10,170 nucleotides of DNA, from assembly GCA_017629455.1 (NCBI GenBank), contig JAGBXE010000138.1, forward strand, positions 1 through 10,170. The letters are read 5' to 3'. The notes beneath the pieces were generated by a model. The model was not told the DNA's origin, searched no databases, and saw only the letters and a list, made by a program, of their open reading frames with translations. Made by a program: the position numbers and the translations under genes. Origin of the DNA: Kiritimatiellia bacterium (lineage in GTDB: Bacteria; Verrucomicrobiota; Kiritimatiellia; RFP12; UBA1067). Every line of letters starts with the position of its first letter. Within the stretch, counting starts at the first letter, position 1. Of the stretch, positions 5,213 to 10,170 are shown piece after piece.

Positions 5213-7803
5213 AAATCGTCTCCTTTCATTGATTCTATACGCCTATTCTGATCGGCTATCCATTCCGGCGAAACAGTAGTCTCTGGCGACGGATTCAGCC
5301 AAGAGGCATATTCATACTCCCATTCTTTATTTTTGCCAGGCGGCCAGAATATGCCGCGCTCCATTCTCTCAATCAAATTTCTGACAAGCTTTTCAGCTTC
5401 AGGAACAAATGCGCCACCAACTCCTTCAGTAAACTTTACTTCATCTGCGCTCTTACCTAAAACACAGTAACACGAAAGAATCTTATCAAGACGGGCGTGA
5501 GCAAATTCTGTATTTTCAGCATCGAGCATTGCACAGTAAAGCGGCAGCTGAATACTGTTCCACTTTTGCGAGCCATCCTTTTTATTGATCTCCAGGAACT
5601 CTGCCTTCTGCGCCGTATCCCATGTCTTGTAATCAATTACGCACCACTGACCAGTAGCATCATTAAAATCAATACGATCGCATTTGCCGTGAAAACGTGT
5701 ATGGCCATATTGAACTTCAAGCTTGCGTTCAGCGGCCATAATCCGCCACCCTTCTTTGCGACGCTCTGCTTGAATTTTCGAAAAGTGCGCAAGCCTTCGT
5801 TTGACAGACTCGCCTTGCATAGCAACAATGATTGGCACTGAACTACCAAAACGATTATGAAGCCACTCGTCGACACTGACGCACAAGAAATCGGCTATTT
5901 CTTTTTCTTTGGTTGAATCTTTGACTTCGCAAGTGCCAAACTTCTCAAGAGCCTCATGCGCCATATTGCCATATTCCCACGGAGCCAACTCTTGAGCCTT
6001 GTCGTCCATGCGTTTATCGCCAAGAACATTCTTGTCGCGCAAGTAACAAGTAAACGGACACCTCAAATACAAATCAATGCGCGTTGGCGACAAGTCAGTT
6101 ATCTGCCTTTCCTCAGGCGGAATAGGAAGCTTTAGCCGCCACGATTCGGGAATGTCCGGCGCAGAACTTTCACTACTGCCTACACCGCTTGCGTAAAACT
6201 TTTCTACCCTCGCAACCAAATCGGAATCGTCGGAAGTCTCAAATAAAAGGCGCGAGGGCTTAAGCATATCGCCTGATGAATCTACGCGATGGAAAAAGAC
6301 CTTCACCGCCTGTGTTGCTCGCGAAGAAATTACCATGCGGAAAATCGCTCTGTCGCGCAATTCCTTCGTTGCATTGTCGGGAAGACCCAACTTCGTACGC
6401 AAACTATCTGGCAAGAACGGATGGCCAAACGTTGATTCGGGAACGCACCCTTCCTGAAAGCCCGCCACAATCAACTCGTCGGCATCAAGAAACGGCAGCT
6501 CCATCCAGCCATCAGTTAATATGTCGGCTCCTTCGTCAGGCTCAAGCGAATAAGTCGATTCTTCAAGCCTTAACTCAAGTAGCGCATGGTCTCCAGCGCA
6601 TTCGTCAATAAGGCGATTAACTACCTCGGCGGCCGCGGCAAACTCGCGAGAAGCAGGATCGCGCTGATCAAGCGTGCGCCCAGAAAAGATAGCTTGAAGA
6701 ATTCCGCGAAGTCCCTTCTTGCGAAGAGCAATATCGACAAGTTCAAATATTGCCCTTAATTTAGACCGCGTCTTAAAACGGATGTCATCTATCTTCTGCG
6801 GCAAATATTCCGCTTGCCTTCCGTCAAGATCGATAAGCGCCTCGGTCATCTCCTCGTCTGAGATCTCAAGCTCCGAACAAATCCACCTGCGCACATCTCC
6901 ACCACGGATAAAAGCGGAAAATACCGAATATGATGACGTGCGTAAAAGAGATACTATCTGCGAAACTAAATGACCAAGCGACGAAGTCGATAGCCGCGTT
7001 TCTGACGGATCGTGAACGTTAACACCTTTTGCGCGCATGGCCGCAACTATCTCGGTGAACATCCTTGCGTCGGCAACACACAACGCCGGCCACGCCTCGT
7101 CGCTCTTAACTTGCGCGAAAATCTCTGCTATGCGCTCTGCTTCGTCGGCGGCAGTTGCGCAAGGCTCGACTTGCGAAATTTGAATTGGCGCAAGAGCACA
7201 CTTAAGAGTGTTTGCTAAAACTACAGGATCGTCAAAGCAAATAACTTCTTCTATCTCTGGCCAGTCGGGCTTAAATTCCTTCATGGCAGATATAGAATCT
7301 TTTTTGCCGCGGCGCTTTAACTCGGCTAAATATTGAACTTCTATTTCAGCAAGCACATTCCAACGCTCGCTATCATCGGGCATCTCAGATTTAACGACAG
7401 ATAAAACATCTGAAAAGAATAGAGCCTTCGATGAAAGTACGATGCGAATATCTGCTAACTGTCTAGCCAGCAACAGTAAGTCAGATCCTTCTTGCGCGCC
7501 TAAACGCACGGCGCAATCACCTAGTACCGTCGCAAAAGCCGAAATCTCATCAGTGCGGCATGCCAGCATCGCGTCTGATTCATCGAGCATCATGCCGCGC
7601 GGAGTTTTAATCATAGGCGGCACTACTGCTTTAAGCCTCTCGGCCAAAATGCGGCGCAAGCGCCTACCTGACTGCGCCGTTGGCACTACGACTAGAATGT
7701 GCGCGAGAGACTTAGCTCCCGATGCGTCAAGACGTACTTTAGCAAGAAGCGCGCTTACAATTAAGTCTATCGGTTTTTTAGGCACGGATAATCGACCTAT
7801 CAC
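5209..7803 (-). CDS. AddB/RecB-like protein: degenerate helicase with C-terminal PD-(D/E)XK nuclease
   Basis: AddB is the partner of AddA in the helicase-nuclease that processes double-strand DNA ends for recombination. This 864-residue protein is shorter than typical AddB (roughly 1100). Its N-terminus has ILVVVPTAQSGRRLRRIL (36-53), placed like a helicase motif I but without a GKT/GKS Walker lysine, so it is probably not an ATPase. A UvrD-like stretch, ELIVAGFQEGCVPES (433-447), follows, then a region like the end of inactivated AddB/RecC helicase folds. The C-terminal nuclease starts at LSPTRIDLYLRCPF (561-574). Its visible motif residues are H606 in YGNMAHEALE, D699 in GKCDRID, D714 and K716 in VIDYKT, and Q742 in QLPLY. 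The C-terminal cysteine group that binds an iron-sulfur cluster in AddB is not evident. The start is GTG at 7803, overlapping the upstream stop as GTGA; a GTG six codons later is possible, and neither has a good ribosome site. No addA is in the window. The nuclease domain is firm; AddB orthology is moderate. Confidence 0.82.
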   Translation of the reverse strand: MIGRLSVPKKPIDLIVSALLAKVRLDASGAKSLAHILVVVPTAQSGRRLRRILAERLKAVVPPMIKTPRGMMLDESDAMLACRTDEISAFATVLGDCAVRLGAQEGSDLLLLARQLADIRIVLSSKALFFSDVLSVVKSEMPDDSERWNVLAEIEVQYLAELKRRGKKDSISAMKEFKPDWPEIEEVICFDDPVVLANTLKCALAPIQISQVEPCATAADEAERIAEIFAQVKSDEAWPALCVADARMFTEIVAAMRAKGVNVHDPSETRLSTSSLGHLVSQIVSLLRTSSYSVFSAFIRGGDVRRWICSELEISDEEMTEALIDLDGRQAEYLPQKIDDIRFKTRSKLRAIFELVDIALRKKGLRGILQAIFSGRTLDQRDPASREFAAAAEVVNRLIDECAGDHALLELRLEESTYSLEPDEGADILTDGWMELPFLDADELIVAGFQEGCVPESTFGHPFLPDSLRTKLGLPDNATKELRDRAIFRMVISSRATQAVKVFFHRVDSSGDMLKPSRLLFETSDDSDLVARVEKFYASGVGSSESSAPDIPESWRLKLPIPPEERQITDLSPTRIDLYLRCPFTCYLRDKNVLGDKRMDDKAQELAPWEYGNMAHEALEKFGTCEVKDSTKEKEIADFLCVSVDEWLHNRFGSSVPIIVAMQGESVKRRLAHFSKIQAERRKEGWRIMAAERKLEVQYGHTRFHGKCDRIDFNDATGQWCVIDYKTWDTAQKAEFLEINKKDGSQKWNSIQLPLYCAMLDAENTEFAHARLDKILSCYCVLGKSADEVKFTEGVGGAFVPEAEKLVRNLIERMERGIFWPPGKNKEWEYEYASWLNPSPETTVSPEWIADQNRRIESMKGDDL
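5220..5226 (-). promoter_or_regulatory. Ribosome binding site for the metallophosphoesterase gene
   Basis: AAAGGAG on the minus strand is seven bases before the ATG at 5212 and lies inside the last codons of the nuclease gene. It supports independent or coupled initiation at the ATGA junction. Confidence 0.7.
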
Positions 7804-8948
7804 TCGAATATAAGAAACGCTGGCAAACCCTTAACATTCTCAAAACCGCTCTGGCGTTTTAGCTCGCCGATGTCTTCTGCCTGCAAACGTATTACAGTAA
7901 ACTTTTCCAAGGCCTTACGAACGGCGCTCGTTGATAGCGTTCGCTCTTCCATTGCAGAACAATTCTTGCACCACGTCGCCCAACAGTCGACTAAGACAGG
8001 ACGCTTAGCTGAACGAAGTTTATCCGATATGGTCGAAGGTGTAGCTTCTACACTTACATTTACATATGTTTCTTCGCTTTTTTTTAAGAAGAGCCCCCTC
8101 GCTGCCAAAAAGCCATAGTAACAAGCAAAGCCTAAAATAACTACGCCAAAAATTCGGTTTACAACTTTCATCCAAGCTCCCGGCTTCGGCAAGACATTTA
8201 GCCCCGCTGCAAGAAACGGCCACGGAAGCGCCATGCCGCCACCAACGAGAAACGGCAAGAGGAGTGCTGCCGATTCACCGCGCGCGTAAAGATCGGCTGT
8301 TAAAAGAAGTACTGACACTAAAACTGGCGCTACGCACGCGCCAGCTAAAACTGCACAAAGCGCGCCCATAAAAAGCGGAAAGAGAAGCGACGATCTTCGT
8401 GAAAAGACGCTAGACTTCTCGGCCATTGGACGATAGCGAGAAAAATCGATATTGAATACGCCGAACATCGAAAGCGAGAGAACGGCGAAGACAGTAGCGA
8501 CAAAAGCATTAAACCATGCACTACCTTGAATAACGCCAAAGGCTAGCCCACCTAATGCTGCAGCCAAGCCTAACGCCCCGTATGAAAGCACCATGCCAAG
8601 AGCGTAAGCTACGCCTCGCCGCCAGGACCTGCCGATTATAATTAAGTTTACTGGCACCATCGGCAAGACGCACGGAGTAAGATTCATCGCAAGCCCTGCC
8701 AAGAGAAGGAAAAAAGGCAAAATAGCAAGCGATGAAGGCAACGCCCCAGCGGCAGTTTGGTCGGCTCCATTCAGGAACGCCAAAAACTCCGCTGGCTCCA
8801 TAAAGCCATGCGCAAGCCTTGCAACAAGAGGCAAGGCGGCATCAGATGCCGCCGTTGCTGTTTCGGGCATATCCACCAGCCGGCAAACGCCCCCTTCGCA
8901 GACGATATTTGTCATACTTTCGGTAGCCTTCGCGGCGGGCGGCACCAC
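7800..8948 (-). CDS. Short DsbD-like thiol-disulfide transporter with truncated thioredoxin domain
   Basis: DsbD passes electrons from cytoplasmic thioredoxin across the inner membrane to periplasmic thiol proteins. This 382-residue protein has the DsbD-beta membrane core at about 73-285, with six or more hydrophobic segments and the two expected membrane cysteines: C93 in LTPCVLPMVPV and C205 in GACVAPV. A C-terminal thioredoxin-like domain has VDCWATWCKNC (320-330) and the cis-proline loop GLPAFLIF (374-381), where the protein ends. The last strand and helix of the fold are therefore missing. Before the membrane core there is no DsbD-alpha domain and no signal peptide, only about 70 residues with a C-x4-C pair (C17, C22). 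The start is GTG at 8948, touching the glyA stop (TAGTG); an ATG at 8915 is an alternative, and neither has a clear Shine-Dalgarno. The stop overlaps the next gene's GTG by four bases. The DsbD-type core is clear; physiological partners are unknown. Confidence 0.85.
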   Translation of the reverse strand: MVPPAAKATESMTNIVCEGGVCRLVDMPETATAASDAALPLVARLAHGFMEPAEFLAFLNGADQTAAGALPSSLAILPFFLLLAGLAMNLTPCVLPMVPVNLIIIGRSWRRGVAYALGMVLSYGALGLAAALGGLAFGVIQGSAWFNAFVATVFAVLSLSMFGVFNIDFSRYRPMAEKSSVFSRRSSLLFPLFMGALCAVLAGACVAPVLVSVLLLTADLYARGESAALLLPFLVGGGMALPWPFLAAGLNVLPKPGAWMKVVNRIFGVVILGFACYYGFLAARGLFLKKSEETYVNVSVEATPSTISDKLRSAKRPVLVDCWATWCKNCSAMEERTLSTSAVRKALEKFTVIRLQAEDIGELKRQSGFENVKGLPAFLIFE

Positions 8949-10170
8949 TATGGCACCGGGAAGCCCGCCACAAGCTCCGCAGCTTCACGCTTGACGCGCT
9001 CTTGCACGGAGACGTTAGTAATGTCATCGAGAACGTCGGCAATCCAAGTGCCGATCTTAATCATCTCGGGCTCCTTCATGCCGCGAGTAGTTGCAGAGGC
9101 TGTGCCAACGCGAATGCCCGAAGTCTTGAACGGGCTTTCCGTATCGAACGGAATCGTATTCTTGTTGACGATGATGCCAGCTGCATCAAGAGCGGCTGCG
9201 GCCTCTTTACCGGTAATCCCCTTCGACGTCTTAACGTCAACAAGGAAAAGATGGTTGTCGGTGCCGCCAGAAACTATCCTGTAACCACGATCTTGGACAG
9301 TCTTGCACATAACGGCGCAGTTCTTTACGACCTGCTTTGCGTACTGCTTTTTCTCTTCGCCCATCCACTCACGGAAGACGACAGCCTTCGCGGCAATGAT
9401 GTTCTCCAAGGGGCCGCCCTGCATACCAGGGAACACAGCCGAATCGAGAGCCTTAGCCCACTTCTCCTTGCAGAGGACAAGACCGCCGCGCGGACCGCCG
9501 AGCGTCTTGTGCGTTGTGGACGTCACAAAATCGGCGTACGGAACAGGCGACTCATGAACGCCGCCAGCAACAAGGCCGGCAATGTGCGCCATATCAACGA
9601 CCATTATGCATCCTGCCTTATCGCAAATTTCGCGCACACGCTTGAAATCGATCGTACGCGGATAAGCCGATGCACCCGTGAGAAGAATCTTCGGCTTGAC
9701 TTCGAGCGCCTGACGTTCGATTGCATCGTAATCGAGGACTTCCGTCTCGGGATTAACGGTGTAAGGAACGATATTGTAAATCTTGCCAGAGAAGTTGACA
9801 GGCGAGCCGTGCGAGAGGTGACCGCCCTGATCAAGCGAGAGCGAAAGAATCGTATCGCCGGGCTTGATTGTTGCGAAATAAACAGCCATATTAGCTGCAC
9901 TTCCGCAATGCGGCTGAACGTTCGCATGCTCAGCACCGAAAAGCTCACACGCACGTTTACGAGCGAGTTCTTCGGCAGCGTCGACAGGCAGACACCCAGA
10001 GTACCAACGCTTGCCCGGATAACCTTCGGCGTACTTGTTCATCAACACGGAACCTGCCGCCTCACGGCAGGCGCGCGACGATGTGTTTTCAGAAGCAATC
10101 AAGTTGATCTCTGCGTCTTCCTGGCTCGTCTGAGCTTCGATTGCCGCGAAGACCTCTGGATCGTCCTTCA
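8948..10170 (-). CDS. glyA: Serine hydroxymethyltransferase (5' end at window edge)
   Basis: GlyA interconverts serine plus tetrahydrofolate with glycine plus 5,10-methylene-tetrahydrofolate, using pyridoxal phosphate, and is the main source of one-carbon units. The frame is open to the window edge; the last two bases read TG followed by [12 protein letters not shown], so the start codon is probably an ATG missing one base. On that reading the protein has 407 residues, close to the usual 415-430. Visible family motifs are [13 protein letters not shown] (22-34), [16 protein letters not shown] (45-60), [16 protein letters not shown] (83-98), [15 protein letters not shown] (116-130), [13 protein letters not shown] (192-204) and the cofactor lysine K222 in [13 protein letters not shown] (218-230). 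It departs from common sequences in CGS for SGS at 89-91 and DQGGHL for AHGGHL at 114-119; the cofactor and active-site residues recognised are retained. The TAG stop shares a base with the GTG of the DsbD-like gene, so it leads a four-gene overlapping unit. Confidence 0.96.
   Translation of the reverse strand, partial: KDDPEVFAAIEAQTSQEDAEINLIASENTSSRACREAAGSVLMNKYAEGYPGKRWYSGCLPVDAAEELARKRACELFGAEHANVQPHCGSAANMAVYFATIKPGDTILSLSLDQGGHLSHGSPVNFSGKIYNIVPYTVNPETEVLDYDAIERQALEVKPKILLTGASAYPRTIDFKRVREICDKAGCIMVVDMAHIAGLVAGGVHESPVPYADFVTSTTHKTLGGPRGGLVLCKEKWAKALDSAVFPGMQGGPLENIIAAKAVVFREWMGEEKKQYAKQVVKNCAVMCKTVQDRGYRIVSGGTDNHLFLVDVKTSKGITGKEAAAALDAAGIIVNKNTIPFDTESPFKTSGIRVGTASATTRGMKEPEMIKIGTWIADVLDDITNVSVQERVKREAAELVAGFPVP

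Noticed and set aside
7780..7803. Programmed or erroneous frameshift fusing the DsbD-like protein to the nuclease
   Set aside because: The nuclease protein has a natural AddB-like beginning at this point, and neither alternative frame continues a thioredoxin fold, so separate genes with a GTGA overlap are the simpler reading.
8757..9284. 175-codon plus-strand frame across the glyA/dsbD-like junction
   Set aside because: It runs antisense through two well-supported genes, and its product shows no family resemblance.

Overview
The window comes from a bacterial chromosome in which every recognisable gene lies on the minus strand. The gene set is mostly housekeeping: serine hydroxymethyltransferase, a thiol-disulfide transporter, an AddB-like repair nuclease, a phosphodiesterase, FtsH, a CdaA-type diadenylate cyclase and FtsK. 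One secreted GH29 alpha-L-fucosidase sits among them. No mobile element, CRISPR array, tRNA or rRNA was seen. A fucosidase with a signal peptide, intermediate GC by eye and a CdaA/YbbR-type c-di-AMP module would suit a Gram-negative glycan degrader, perhaps of the Planctomycetota-Verrucomicrobiota-Kiritimatiellota group. That placement is an inference from gene content and is not established by the sequence.

Read in the direction of transcription (high to low coordinates), the window starts inside glyA, which is cut at its very 5' end. It is followed without a gap by a short DsbD-like protein, an AddB/RecB-type PD-(D/E)XK protein and a YfcE-type metallophosphoesterase. Their junctions overlap by 1, 4 and 4 bases, so these four genes look like one transcription unit. 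After a 50-base gap containing a possible promoter comes the fucosidase, apparently transcribed alone.

A 48-base gap with a good extended -10 box then leads into a second tight unit: ftsH, cdaA, a 56-residue membrane protein, and the 5' part of ftsK, which runs off the window. Here ftsH overlaps cdaA by 8 bases, cdaA overlaps the small gene by 4, and the small gene overlaps ftsK by 32.

The most interesting item is the 56-residue gene. It has a strong Shine-Dalgarno sequence, and its single membrane helix resembles the N-terminal anchor of YbbR/CdaR, the usual partner of CdaA, but it has none of the extracytoplasmic YbbR domains. Other points worth checking are a probably leaderless ftsH promoter, a DGG (instead of DGA) motif in the cyclase, a DsbD whose thioredoxin domain stops just after the cis-proline, and an AddB-like nuclease without the usual C-terminal iron-sulfur cysteines. 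No wholly new multi-gene system was seen.
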